Positions 1-11,119 of a stretch of DNA of 64,000 bases are shown piece by piece. Made by a program: the position numbers and the translations under genes. How positions within the stretch are numbered: the first letter of the stretch is position 1; each line of letters opens with the position of its first letter. Source of the DNA: Myotis daubentonii (Eukaryota; Chordata; Mammalia; Chiroptera; Vespertilionidae); the NCBI RefSeq assembly GCF_963259705.1, contig NC_081849.1:54532093-54596092 (forward strand), in the 5' to 3' direction. Below the pieces are notes generated by a model that ran no database searches, was not told where the DNA came from, and saw only the letters and a list, made by a program, of their open reading frames with translations.

Positions 1-3000
1 CCCTCAAAGCAAGGGAATTACATAAGGGTGTGAATAACCGAAAGTGGTAGTCTTCGGGGACCATCTTAGAGATTGTCTAGCATAGGCAATAAACACAAAA
101 TACAGGGATGTATTTTGTGTTTATTGGGGTGGAAAGAAGCAGGATTTTAAGAGGAGCCTAGAGGTTGGCATTGGCATATTTCTGAATTGGATGATTGAAT
201 TGTAGGCGTTCATTTTGATATGTTTTTTAACTTTATAGATACAATATTATTTTCCTTCATGTATATAAAATATATTTTTTTCAAAATGAAAGAAAGAGTT
301 CATCTTCTGAAACAAAACATCTGTACATATTCAAGACTGACCCTTAATAACTTTAGGTCCTATTGAAAATTAGCCATTGCATTTCATCTGATTTATGAAT
401 TCTGAGGAAGGTCACTTCATTCCTTCACACCTCGGGTTATATATGTCAAATGAATAGTGTGCTTTAATTCTATCTCTAAAGTAAAATGTTCATGAACTCA
501 TTTTAAAGTATCTTTAATTCAGTCTTTTAAAGTTTCCAAAATTTTCATATTAAAAGCACTCTACAAACTTATAAGAGGAAACATTATTTTGTGGTGTCTT
601 TGCTTTTATAAATTTAGGCAAATGTGAGCTTTGTGTTTGAATGACTCAATAAACCTAACTCTTTGCTATAAATGTGACCTGTAAATATTAGAATTAATGC
701 AAACAAAAGAACCTGGTTCCATCATTTTGATATGTAATATTTCTCTCCCATCTATCCCATTGCCTGGTATTATAAGAAATATAGTTTGATAACATGAATC
801 AAGCTAATGACATTAGCCCATGACTGATTACCTGTCCAGTTTGGCCTCATGAAAATTCCGAGCAATTAATTTTAATCTTATGATAACACTCATGGGATTG
901 TAAACCATTCTCATTAACTTAAATTCACTGGTTTCCTACTCAAATATATATGCAGTACTGAATTAGCAAAATCGTTTACTCTAAAAAGAGTATAATTATA
1001 AGTTCCACAACAAAAATTTTATGAAAATGACACAAATTTTTAAATTAATTTTATTGCCCCTTTTCAGTTAAGAAAAACTATGTAGCAGTTCTTTGATTTT
1101 CAATTTACATTATTCTGAATGTCTCTTAATTGGTATTTTAAGAAAGTTTCATTGTTGGAGGCAAATGGGAGATTCTACAAAAACATAAATTACAAAATAA
1201 CTTATGACTACTATACAATTTTAAGCAGTACAAATATATATGAAGTATTAAGTAAAATCCATCTAAATCAACCCTCAGTTCCTAATCCCACTTACCTGAG
1301 GTAACAAATTTTAAAAACTTGATGTTTGTCTTTTTAGAAATGTTCTGTTATTAAAAACATATATGTGTTTACACATATGCAAACACATACACATTTTAAA
1401 ATGAGACAACACCATAATTGTGGTCTGGAAATTTGCCTTTTCAACAGTAAATATCCATATTTATAAGATACAACGCTACATGAATCACTGTTTTATTGAC
1501 TATATAAAAATTCCATAGTTGGATCTATAATCATTTAACTATTTTTCTGTTGATATTATTTAAATATTTTATGTATTAATCTTTATTTTCTAGTATTTAA
1601 AAAAAATGCCAAAATAAACTCTTGGCTCTGAAACTGTTATTCTAATAATTAAAATGAATTATTAGAAGAGTAATATTTAAATTTTTTATGTCCTCCCTTA
1701 AATTGCTGTTTCTCTCAAAATTCCTACTTACAGGTAGGAATTTCATAGCACTGCTCTTACTAGTGGATTTTATAGGCTTTATATTTGGGCCTCAATAAGA
1801 GGTTACAAATCTTGACTTTAATTTTCATTGTTAATTCAATTATGATTACATATTAGCTAAAGAATTCATAACAGTATGCCAGTTTCAACTCAAATGAATA
1901 GCTTAAAAATAGTTTTAAATATTTTATTTATTTTAGCATAAAAACCATAATATGGTAGTGTAAGAGTGTTTATTTTTCTCTGGCAGTTCTGTACATATAA
2001 ACAAGAATTTGCTTCTTTAAAAAAATAATGAGCAGCAATCATCTTAATTAATTGCAATGCGGCTTTTGCAAAGAGCTTGGGGCCTAATTAGTTAAAAATC
2101 TCATCTGTAATATTTTCAGCGTGAGTAGTCCATCAGAAATTACAAACTGATTATTCATTTTAGTGTCAACCACGCTTGTCATTTTAGTTTTCCCTGAGGG
2201 TTGGGGAACCTAACTTTCTTTCTAGAAAGTTGTCTCCATTGTGCTTAGTGAGATAGACAGGCTGAGCCTGTACCCTGTCCACTTCCACGGATTGGTAAAG
2301 GATTTTTGTGTTTTCGCGGAAACTCAGGATTTACCCATCGGGAAGGCTATCATGGAGTTAAAACAATTAGAATAGGAATTTTCTCTTAATAGTTTGGTTT
2401 CACAGTAATTGGAAGGTAGATCATCTAAGAAGAGCTGACAGGTAGTGCTCTGCCTGGCATCTTTGTTTTCTCATTGCAGGAGAAAAAAACATCAGGGTAT
2501 TTCTTGGTTGCCTCCTTTTTAATGTGCATCTAAGATTGGGAGCTTTTTCAAATATATTATGCATCAGGACTTTATCATTAACTGTAAACTGCCTTCAGTC
2601 TGCTCTAGCCCATTGCCCTTCTTGATTCAACCATATGGCTCTGGAAAAACCTCTCTGCAGAGCCAGGCACACAGCCATACGCCAACCCTCAAAATGAGCA
2701 ATTCCGGTTTTATGCTCCGGCAATGCCAATTTCCATTTCCTACAGTTATTTCTTCTGTTATGGGGAGAAAAACATAATGAAAGCATGTCTTTTTAAAATA
2801 CTTGTCCGACTCATGTGAAGCATGATGCATTTTCTACGGGAAGGTGCCCAGATTTTTGACCAAGCTTTGCTGCTGCCTTGTAACTTTTTTCCTAGATTGA
2901 ACCATTCTACTCTTCCATGTAGACCACTGTGTAGGAAATGAGGTCAGACTATACATGTCATGTCTAATACTTTATTTATTTCAGTTGTAATGCTGTAGCA

Positions 3001-3792
3001 GGGTATGCTTATGGCATTGCACTGAAAATGGCTGGATTCTTTGATATGGAGAGATAGGTTTCAGGTGAACTCCAAAGAAAGAATTGGTTATTATCGCAAG
3101 AAGCGATTTTAAAAAAGATCCTGTCCATTTCCACAGTCCTCAGAAATTGTCAATCATCAGTTAGAAAGCATCAGCAGAGAACACTGGGGTGGCAAAGAGC
3201 AGTCACAGTAAGGGATGAGTCTTTGGCAGCTGCCATCTCCATTAGCTAATATAGGAGGTATCATCAAAGTCTTCCCTAGAAACAAAGGGCAGGTCTTGGT
3301 GGCTAAAATCACAACTTGGGGCCATGGAAAAAGGCAAACCCTAAGAAGTTCCTAATCAGAGCCCTCAACCAGAGAGGAACATCTCAGCTCAAGAAGCCGT
3401 GAAGGAAATGCAGATGGAGATCCTTAGATCCTAGAATGAGAATCCAAACTAGACCATAAGACTACTGCTAGGCCACACTAACACGATTCCCACTGGTTCC
3501 TTGGTGAGGAAGATGGAAGCTGAATAGCAGAATTCATTCTGTAAACATTTGATCTTTATCCGTATCTATTTATCTAGCTATTGTATATTGGGATTATTCT
3601 CACTATAATGTTTATGTTTAAGAAGTCTTAGTATTTTTTTTCAAGTTCATAGTGTCTCAGGTCAAAGGTTCTCCAGGCATTGCCATGTATAAGATGTATA
3701 GCTAGGGGACCCTCCTTACTTCAGACAAAATCATGGTGTCAAGAAGGAGCATATTCAGGAAAGCATTATCCTTTACAAAGACGTTTTTCTCG
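1..3792. other. Unique AT-rich flank, no gene seen
   Basis: This is AT-rich DNA without a credible exon or a recent repeat. A perfect 18-bp hairpin lies at 87-126. A stretch around 2020-2180 has repeated TAATTA-type homeodomain cores and looks more conserved than its surroundings, though this cannot be tested here. It is either the last intron, 3' end or intergenic flank of VWDE. Confidence 0.5.
87..126. repeat. Perfect 18-bp inverted repeat, 4-nt loop
   Basis: The arms 87-104 and 109-126 are exact reverse complements (CAATAAACACAAAATACA and its complement) around a GGGA loop. They are AT-rich, with no flanking target duplication seen. Confidence 0.85.
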
Positions 3793-3994
3793 CCCTAGCC
3801 GGTTTGGCTCAGTGGATAGAGTGTTGGCCTTGGGACTGAAGGATCCAGGGTTTGATTCCGGTCAAGGGCACATGATCCCCAGTAAGGGGCATGTAGGATG
3901 CAGACAATCAATGATTCTCTTTCATCATTGATGTTTGTATCTCTCTCTCCTCGCTTCCTCTCTGAAATCAATACAAATATATATTTTTTAAAAA
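3793..3994 (+). mobile_element. Ves SINE
   Basis: This tRNA-derived SINE starts with the tRNA-like head CCCTAGCCGGTTTGGCTCAG and B-box GGTTTGATTCC. The body has the CAATGATTCTC/TCATTGATG palindrome and the tail a TCTGAAATCAATA motif plus A/T run. It is full length and typical of vesper bats. Confidence 0.9.
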
Positions 3995-5204
3995 GGCTTT
4001 TTTCTCTCAGGGTGTGCTGCCTATTGATTTATGATTATTTGTCAGTGACAAGGAAAAAAATATATCATTTTGAAATACCTGAAAGTATTGGCTGTTTTAA
4101 TTGGTAGAATTTTCCAAGTTCAATGTATATATGAAAAACAAAATGTTTCTGCTTATCTTAATACCACTCACAACAATTTTAATCTCATATATATTGAGGA
4201 ATGTATCAGATCTTCAAATGAAAGTAACACCCCTTCCTAGCACAAGTAGGGATTGTTAACAGCACTCAGTCAAGTGACTACAGTTATTGATTAATCACTA
4301 GGTGTAAGAAAGATTTCTAGGCTCACAGAAAAGACCCATGTTGTGTCAATGAAGAATTTTATTTTTGAAAAGATGTCATGTTTGCACTAAATGTTTAATA
4401 TGCTCCATTTCCAAAGTTGAATTTTTCATTTCAGGCCTGTTACCTGGGAACTGAGTATCTAGCACCATCTGCAGGCAAAGATCTGCAGCAAATTTCACAA
4501 AAGTTTTACAATTGAGGTTAAAATTAGTTCCGTATGACGGAGAGGGCTGTGCTTACAATAAAAATATAAACTGAAACGCTATCTAGTTTGTCTTCCTTTT
4601 ATTCTCTCAGAGCGTTCACAGTGGCCACCTTTCTGATTGGGACCAGGGGGCACAGCATCTAGGGTCCACAATACCTTTAAAGGCTCATGGGAACGTTTTA
4701 ATTTCTTTTAAACTCAGAAATAAAAATGAACTTCTAGGTCAAGGAAAATGTTTTAACATATGATGTGAATATACCAATCCATCTTATAGAATATAATTTT
4801 TTAATGTTTTTAAGTGGAGAAAGGGGTCTGGGAAGACACATGTGCCTAGAGCCCACAAAGGTCCTACTGGCAGGCTGATTGCTCAATGCTGAAGGACCAC
4901 GAAGAGTCAGGAGTCATAATCAACTTAATCCTTATAAATCCTTGCCAATTTAGAAAATTTGTCATTATATATCGACTGCTTTTAGCCTTTTTGTCTGGTT
5001 CTTACAAATGCTATGCCAGAGATGATTTAAAATTTATGTTCACATATCTTTCTTTTTTCTCACACATTGTTTAATCAATGCTTTTAAAAACTAAATTCTT
5101 TAATTAGGGAACAAGAAACACTAGTAAACAGTAATCATTGGAAAACCTAAAACCCAAATGAGAAAGTTGTCATCATTTCCTAGAGTGGTTCCACTGATTC
5201 ATTT
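3995..5204. other. Unannotated flank
   Basis: AT-rich sequence. The open frame at 4886-5074 shows no domain or splice context and is probably chance. No recent repeat is seen. Confidence 0.4.
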
Positions 5205-5405
5205 TTAAAAAATATATTTTCATTGATTTAAGAGAGGAAGGGAGAGGGAGAGAGATAAAAACATCAATGATGAGAATTACTGATGGCTGCCTTCTGCACA
5301 CCAGGGACTGAGCCCACAACCCGGACATGTGCCCTCACCGGGAATCGAACCGTGACCTCCTGTGTCATAGGTCGATGCTCACCCACTGAGCCATGCCAGT
5401 GAGGC
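5205..5405 (-). mobile_element. Ves SINE
   Basis: Reverse-oriented Ves. It opens with the T-rich tail complement, ATTTTCATTGATTTAAGAGA, and ends with the tRNA-like head complement CACTGAGCCATGCCAG. Confidence 0.88.
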
Positions 5406-5460
5406 CACTGATTCATTTTTAGCAACAAAAACATATAATAAAACCTGTACATTGGGCATC

Positions 5461-5667
5461 TAAAAATATTTTTATTGATTTCAGAGAGGAAGGAAGAGGG
5501 AAAAAGAGATAGAAACATTAACGATGAGAATCATGGATTGGCTGCCTCCTGCACACCCCATACTGGGGATCAAGCCCAAACCCAGGCATGTGCCCTGACC
5601 AGGAATCAAACCATGACCTCCTGGTTCACAGGTCGACACTCAACTACTGAGGCATGCTGGCCAGGCT
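5461..5667 (-). mobile_element. Ves SINE
   Basis: Full-length reverse-oriented Ves, 55 bp from the previous one. The tail complement TTTTTATTGATTTCAGAGAG is at the left end and the head complement GGCATGCTGGCCAGGCT at the right. Confidence 0.88.
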
Positions 5668-5936
5668 ATATTGAGTACTTATTAAATGACACTCATTGTG
5701 AAAAAATTATTTATAATAATCTCATTTTAAATTAAAAACACCCGTTTCTTCTTACAAGTGAAGGAATTAAATATAGAGGGAGGTGAAACTCTGTGAAAGT
5801 CAAGGCATAGCTTTTTCTGTCTACCCATGACATGGATTGAAAAAATAGGGAAAGATACTGAAGTAAGATCCCTTATCAAGTGGTCATGAGCCATTAAAGT
5901 CATTGAAAACTCTTGGCTTTTAAAAAAAATAAGTGA

Positions 5937-6131
5937 GCCCAGTTTGAGCTTCAACCTCTGAACTAGAAGGTCATGGTTCGATTCCTGGTCAGGGCACATG
6001 CCTGAGTTGTGGGCTTGATCCCCAGTGTGGGGCGTGCAGGAGGCAGCCAATCAATGATCCTCTCTCATCATTGATGTTTCTAACTCTCTCCTTTCCTCTC
6101 TAAAATCAATAACAATATGTTTTAAAAAAAT
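5937..6131 (+). mobile_element. Ves SINE, head altered
   Basis: The body and B-box GGTTCGATTCC are clear, and the tail ends in AAAATCAATAACAA. The first part of the tRNA-like head (CCCAGTTTGAGC) is degraded. Confidence 0.8.
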
Positions 6132-6441
6132 AAGTGATGCTATGCCATTGAAATAAAGAAATAATAGCCCTCTATATGAGACAGATGTGCATTCAAATAC
6201 AGCCACTTTAAATGTAAGCAGGTAATAGGTGAGAAAATAGCATTTAAAAAATAAGCAAAAAGTTAAATTTCTTTTCCATAAATTTATTAAATTACTTTCT
6301 TTTCTAAACTCATTATATTTCTAAAACATTTCTTTCATTTGCATAAGTCATTAGCTTTCATAGGAGTGCTTTCATAAAATCTGTAAACTATAGCATTTCT
6401 TCATTATTAGCATATACAGGTCTATTAAACTCTATGTAATA

Positions 6442-7087
6442 CTAGAGGCCCGGTGCACAAAAATTTGTGCACTCGGGGGGGAGGCGAGGTCCCTCAGCCC
6501 GGCCTGTGCCCTCTCGCAGTCTGGGACCCCTTGGGAGATAACGACCTGCTGGCTTAGGTCTGCTCCCGGGTGGCAGAGGGCAGGCCCAATCCCTAGGTGC
6601 AGCCCCTGGTCGGGCTCAGAGCAGGGCCGATTGGGGAGTTGGGGCACCGCCCCCTGTCACACTCAAGGCAGGGTCGATGGGGAGGTTGTGGAGCAACCCC
6701 CTGTCACGCACAGAGCAGGGCCAATCCGGGGGTTGGGGCGCTGCCCCCTGTCACACACAGAGCAGGGCCCATCAGGGGGGTTGGGGCTCCGTACCCTGTC
6801 ACGCACAGAGCGGGGCCCATCAGGGGGTTGAGGAGCTCCCCTGTGTCACACACAGAGCAGGGCGGATCAGGGGGTTGGGGCGCTGCCACTCTCACACTCA
6901 GGGCAGGGCTGATGGGGAGGTTATGGCTCTACCCCGTCACACACAGAGCAGGGCCGGGGGGGGGGGGGGGTTGGGGCCCCGCCCCCTGTCACACACAGAG
7001 CCACAGGGCGATCAGGGGGTTTGGGCGCTGCCCCCTGTCACGCTGATCCCGGTGCCGGGAGGCATATTACCCTTTTACTATATAGGA
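6442..7087 (-). mobile_element. Nonautonomous Helitron (HeliBat type), unit 1 of cluster
   Basis: On the minus strand the element starts TCCTATATAGTAAAAGGGTA at 7087. It ends with the hairpin GTGCACAAATTTTTGTGCAC followed by CGGGCCTCTAG at 6442. The minus-strand flanks are A at the 5' side and T at the 3' side, as expected for Helitron insertion. It encodes no Rep/helicase. The interior is a run of diverged 45-65 bp repeats carrying CACACAGAGCAGGGC. Confidence 0.88.
6600..7040. repeat. Tandem repeats inside Helitron
   Basis: About eight diverged units contain TGTCACACACAGAGCAGGGC then a G-rich run. They give several long overlapping open frames that are only an effect of the repeat and its GC content. 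Confidence 0.8.
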
Positions 7088-7606
7088 TAGAGGCCTGGTG
7101 CATGGGTGGGGCTGGCTGGTTTGCCCTGAAGGGTGTCCTGGATCAGGGTGGGGGTCCCCACTGGGGTGCCTGGCCAGTCTGGGTGAGGGGCTGAGGGCTG
7201 TTTTCAGGCTGGGGGTGACTGAAGCTCCCAACCGCTCCTTTTTTCCTTTTTTTTTTTTTTTTTTTTTTTAATTCTGGGCCAGCTTTAGCTTGAGGCTTGG
7301 CTCCAGCTCTTAGGCCTCTGGCTGAAAGTAGGTTTCTGGCCTTTGCTTACAATGTTGCGAATCTGCTGGCTGAAGTTGGGCGTATTTGTTACAATGTTTC
7401 TTAAACTGCCCGCTCAGAGGCCGGCCGCAGGCGGCAACGTTGGTTTCCCCCGTCACTGAGGCAAGCAAGCCTCATGTTAGTTTCAAGCTGCCTGGCTGCC
7501 GGCCGCCATCTTGGCTGACAGTTAATTTGCATATCTCGCTGATTAGCCAATGAAAAGGGTATCGGTCGTACGCCAATTACCATGTTTCTGTTTTATTAGT
7601 GTAGAT
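7088..7606 (-). mobile_element. Nonautonomous Helitron, unit 2 of cluster
   Basis: It begins at a degenerate CTAG-like end (TAGAGGCCTGGTGCA) directly abutting unit 1 and ends near TTTTATTAGTGTAGATA. The last 100 bp (GCCGCCATCTTGGCTGACAG, TTTGCATATCTCGCTGATTA) match the 5' part of other copies at 18.2, 25.8, 38.3 and 53.7 kb. It contains a 26-base T/C tract at 7241-7270. Confidence 0.8.
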
Positions 7607-7897
7607 AAGCCTAATATGCTAAGTGTCCGATTGTCTGGTCACCCATTTAACCAATCATAGCATAATATGCTAATGATATGCTAAGGCCACTCAACTGCTC
7701 ACTATGACCACCAGGGGGCAGACTCTCTGACCAGTAGGTTAGCTTGCTGCTGGGGTCTGAGCATGACGGGCAGGGCATGCCCTGGAGCCCTCCTGTGGTT
7801 CCTCATTGGCTGGCCAACCTCCCGTGTCCCTCCCCGGCCTCAATTGTGCAGTGGAACCCTCCCCCAAGTGCACAAATTTCATGCAGTGGGCCTCTAG
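7604..7897 (+). mobile_element. Helitron fragment, unit 3, opposite strand
   Basis: It runs from GCCTAATATGCTAAGTGTCC to the 3' hairpin GTGCACAAATTTCATGCAG followed by TGGGCCTCTAG at 7897, with a T after the element. Its 5' terminal TCCTATA is missing because it overlaps unit 2, so it was truncated or inserted there. Confidence 0.8.
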
Positions 7898-8003
7898 TCT
7901 ATTATAAATGGATAGCCTACTGATTAATACTTTAATGAAAGCTTGGGATTTGTGGTGTGGACCTAGGAAATATTTATGAAAAATTTTAAGTGCTGGTTTA
8001 GAA

Positions 8004-8082
8004 CCTTGGCCAGTTTTGCCCAGTGGACAGAGCATTGGCTTGAGGATTGAAAGGTCCTGGGTTCTATTTTGGTCAAGGGCCT
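8004..8082 (+). mobile_element. Ves SINE fragment (head only)
   Basis: CCTTGGCCAGTTTTGCCCAG to GGTCAAGGGCC. Only the tRNA-like part remains. The sequence then passes into the ERV LTR, so the SINE was probably interrupted. Confidence 0.7.
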
Positions 8083-8090
8083 TCCAATAG

Positions 8091-8268
8091 CCCTTGGAAT
8101 ATGCCTATATTTATTATACCTAAGAAGGTGGAAGGGAACTTGGATAGAACCTGACTACAGAACCTGGCTATGATGATCACCTGAACGCTGCCTGTGTGTC
8201 ATTCCTTCTTCGCCGACTCCGTCCACACCTTTGAGAACCCCTGGACCTGCTGCGGCTGGACCCCAACA
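8091..8268 (+). mobile_element. ERV LTR (3' part), class II type
   Basis: The U5 end is GACCTGCTGCGGCTGGACCC then CAACA, immediately followed by a tRNA-Lys primer site. Two more copies of the same LTR end lie on the minus strand at 50596 and 51933. The LTR start is not clear. The upstream part includes the short AGAACCTGGCT repeats that are expanded in the 50.6-kb copy. Confidence 0.75.
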
Positions 8269-8270
8269 CC

Positions 8271-8288
8271 TGGCGCCCGAACAGGGAC
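8271..8288 (+). other. Retroviral primer binding site, tRNA-Lys
   Basis: TGGCGCCCGAACAGGGAC matches the complement of the 3' end of tRNA-Lys. This is the primer used by betaretroviruses and lentiviruses. It lies 2 bp after the LTR end. Confidence 0.88.
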
Positions 8289-9400
8289 CCTTAGGTAAGC
8301 CCCCCATTCCCCTGGGTAAGCCCCCCCACACTTGGGACAGATAGGACTCCACCATAGGAAGAGGGTGGATAGTCTTTGCCGACTCCGTCCACACCTTTGG
8401 GAACCCCTGGAACAGGATTCTCCTAGGTAAGCACCCCCCCCCCCCGCCCCATTGAGAACTCCACCAGGGTGCTGCAGATCCCCCCTATAGAAGATAAGTA
8501 GGGTAAGAAGGTGGATAGTACAGAACTTAGATTGAGAAGATGTGCCATACTGAGTCCAAAGAAAGAAGACTCTGTATTGATCTTTAGATTAAGAAGATGT
8601 GCCATACTGACTCTAAAGAAAAAAGACTCGGTATTGATCTTTTAACACATATGCTTGCTAGCAAAGGAGTTAAGGTTACGCCCAGTCAGATGGAACGTTT
8701 TATACAAGAAGTATGTCCATACTTTTCTGAGGAAGGAAAGGTGCTGGAAAGGTAAATGTAAAGGCATGGGAGAAGGTAGGCCCAAGGAGCCTTATCCTTA
8801 ACCCCATTGCAGCCTTTCCACCCCGGGAAAGTGCAGGATTGGCAAGCTCTCCCTGGGGTGATAGATCAGGACTCAGGTAATAGCAGAAAGCGCCAATCCT
8901 ACTCTTAAAATGGATACAAGAGAGCATTTGGGGTTTTTCTTTTTAATGCCTGCTTTGGATTGAGTAAATGCATTACGTGCGTCACCACAATGGACCCAGA
9001 GAAGCTCCTTGTCCCATCGTTCCAAAGACTTAGAGTTGCCCCAATGACAGAAAAGCGGAAAAAAAGAAGAAAAGAAAGGCTATGCAAGGGTCTGAGGTGC
9101 CAACATGGGGTCAGCTGAAGAAGTTAACAACTGAGGCCCAAGAGATGGTAGAAAAGCAAGAAGTGGAAGCTACTCTCTCAGCCAAGTCCAAGGACTCTGA
9201 GTAAATCAGCAAAAAAACCTTTCATTTAGCAGAAACTCACTTATTTCGTCAAATGGAAAGACTTACTTACAGGAGCCTGGAGGGGACCTGATGTACTTTT
9301 AACCTGGGGGAGAGGAGATGCTTGTATATTTCCACAGGATGCAGGCTCACCTGTGTGGATTCCAGACCGTCTAATACGACCTTATGTCACACCACCCTCC
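8289..9400 (+). pseudogene. ERV internal region: leader, gag start, env leader/integrase end
   Basis: The leader after the primer site holds two GGTAAGC-type donors and a partial duplication of the LTR/U5 (8371-8430). A short open frame of about 54 codons (about 8597-8757) looks like the start of a betaretroviral gag matrix and ends at TAA. Without any protease, reverse transcriptase or RNase H, the sequence then resembles the overlap of pol and env. A basic env-leader-like frame lies near 9040-9180, and a frame at about 9275-9395 has the W-GpD--l-wGRG--C-fpqD spacing of a betaretroviral integrase C-terminus. The two frames overlap as in class II ERVs. Most of gag-pol and env is deleted and no gene is intact. 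Confidence 0.65.
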
Positions 9401-10300
9401 GTCTCCTCCTCATCCTCCAGTTCCTCCTTGTATGTGTCTGTGTCCCCCAGAGCTTCGCCCTGGTGTTGGAGCTCAGAGGAAGCGGGACTTTGTAAGTTCA
9501 GTTTGTGCGCTGGCCTTTTAAGAGGAACAGCTGGGTCTCCAGCAGTCTCTGAGTCACTGGGCTGGGCAACCCTGTGTGGGGCTGGGACCCCTTCTTCCTC
9601 TGGGTGGCCTCCGCAGAGATGACCTCTCTCCTGATTAAAAAAGTGGCACATGTGGTGCTGGACCAGTCTGTTCCGCACCTCTGCACCCCCTACCAGTGTC
9701 AGTTGAAAGGCGCACTGCCCGCCAATCTGGGCGGTGTGGGAGGAGGAGTCTGGCCGCTGGGCTCTGGAACCCCTCCGTGCCCTCCGTAGGGCCTGGCCTC
9801 CCCAGAGTGGGTCCGAGTGTCCGGATCAGCTGTGCGCGGCCGGCGGGGGCGGGCCGAGGGGTGGGGCCAAGTGGCGACCGACCCGGGAGGTCGTGGGAGC
9901 GGAAGGCCTCACCGCCTGGCTCTTTCCTCCCTTCCCCCGTGGCTGGCTCCCCACTTGGCTTGCCCGCACTGGGGCCGGGGGTCCATGCAGCCCTCAGGGC
10001 CCGGTCAGAGGGGCCGGGGCCTGCGTGGGCCGGCCGCCGGGCCCCATGAGGCACGGCCTAGCCGTGCTGCTGGTGGCCTCAGGCATCGACTCCCCGGCCC
10101 ATAGTGGGAGCCCAGCGTGGGCCGCCACCTGCCCGCTGCCCCCCGGACCGGACCCACGTGGCAGTGGCGGCGGCCCAAGGAGATGGAGGAGGAGGAGGAG
10201 GAGGAGGCGATCGCCGCGCCCCCGGGGACGAGACGGAGGATGTGGACTTCCTGTCTGGGCTGGAACTGGTCGATCTGCTGGACCCCCCGGCGATCGGACT
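9401..10300 (+). other. GC/CpG-rich segment inside the ERV, origin unknown
   Basis: The base composition changes sharply to GC- and CpG-rich between the pol/env remnant and the 3' LTR. It contains a GAGGAG trinucleotide run at 10184-10208, GC boxes (GGGGCGGG) and several overlapping long frames on both strands. One plus-strand frame (from 10104) includes an acidic DETEDVDFLSGLELVDLLD. I do not recognise a gene. It may be host promoter or cDNA material picked up by the element, or a GC-rich ERV or LTR segment unrelated to the rest. Confidence 0.45.
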
Positions 10301-10701
10301 CGCCCTCCATCTTGCCTTGGGTCCTCCATTTTTGGACAGAGCCATGTGCTTCTTCCAGGAAGAAGCCTCTGCTAGCCACACCCAGGATTTCTCTGGACTA
10401 ACCAATAATAATCAAGGGAAGTGCACGCCATCACTATGACCACATCCTGCATAATGAGACACCGACTCGTGCCTGGCCAATCTGCGGGGCCCACAGTCCG
10501 CTCTCCTGCCCTTACTCCACCCCCCTATAAAACCCCCTATCCCATCAGGCCTCGCTCTCTCAGCCACTGGGCTTGCCGTTGTGTCGGTGAGTCTGGTGAA
10601 CGGGGAGCGCAAGCCGGCTTGAATTAAAAGGACTCTTTGCTTTTGCATCGGACTGGCTGGCTCCCTGGGGGTCTTGGGAATCTTGAAACCTGGGCACAAC
10701 A
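10300..10701 (+). mobile_element. Second LTR-like end with TATA box and poly(A) signal
   Basis: It contains CCAAT-like ACTAACCAATAATAATC, TATAAAA at 10526-10532, a short R-like segment, ATTAAA near 10623 and a U5-like stretch ending GGGCACAACA at 10701. The sequence is unlike the 8.1-kb LTR, so the ERV is a mosaic or two elements are joined. The left border is uncertain. Confidence 0.55.
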
Positions 10702-11063
10702 TCAGTGTTCTTTCTTCGTTACTTCTGTATGATGGTTGTTCTGTATTTTAGTTGTAATTTTGATGTGGTTGTGGGAGGCTGTAAGTATGGGAGTTTGCCA
10801 TCGTCATGGCCTCTGAGAAAATTCTTATAATAGTAATAACTTCTAAATAAATGTTCCACATAAGGGGGAAAGGTCAAGTGAATTGTAGTGTTAGTATTAT
10901 AGAACTTAATATACCATTGAGTGTTTGTTTTTAAGGACATGGACATGCTTTTAAATAATATTGAGTGAAAATAAACATAATATAAATTTATAATCACCAC
11001 TCTTATTTTTCATGAGAGAAGTATCTCCTTCAATAGCTCATACTGCAAACTGGTATAATTCAT
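10702..11063. other. Unannotated flank
   Basis: AT-rich DNA with no repeat or exon recognised. Confidence 0.4.
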
Positions 11064-11077
11064 AATAATACTCCCTT

Positions 11078-11119
11078 GAAGGCGTTGGTGGTATAGTGGT
11101 GAGCATAGCTGCCTTCCAA
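11078..11119 (+). pseudogene. tRNA-Gly(TCC) 5' half, retroinserted
   Basis: Bases 11082-11119 match the 5' half of tRNA-Gly-TCC (GCGTTGGTGGTATAGTGGTG at the start, GCATAGCTGCCTTCC at the end), stopping in the anticodon loop. Four extra bases, GAAG, precede it. The insert is flanked by an exact 14-bp duplication, AATAATACTCCCTT, at 11064-11077 and 11120-11133. It has an A-box but no B-box, 3' half or poly(A). Confidence 0.9.

Noticed and set aside
2595..2830. Possible last VWDE exon in the minus-strand frames here
   Set aside because: No EGF cysteine pattern, no acceptor in phase 1, and no similarity to a VWDE C-terminus that I can recognise.
6600..7040. CRISPR-like array in the regularly spaced GAGCAGGGC repeats
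   Set aside because: The units are diverged, there are no unique spacers, and the context is a eukaryotic transposon.
6597..7090. Long open frames of 130-150 residues rich in HTQSRA-type repeats
   Set aside because: They run through tandem repeats inside a Helitron, occur in several frames at once, and recur at 17.3 kb. No domain.
9635..10439. Several overlapping long frames on both strands
   Set aside because: GC-rich DNA has few stops. The frames overlap in all phases and none has a recognisable domain, so none is called as a gene.
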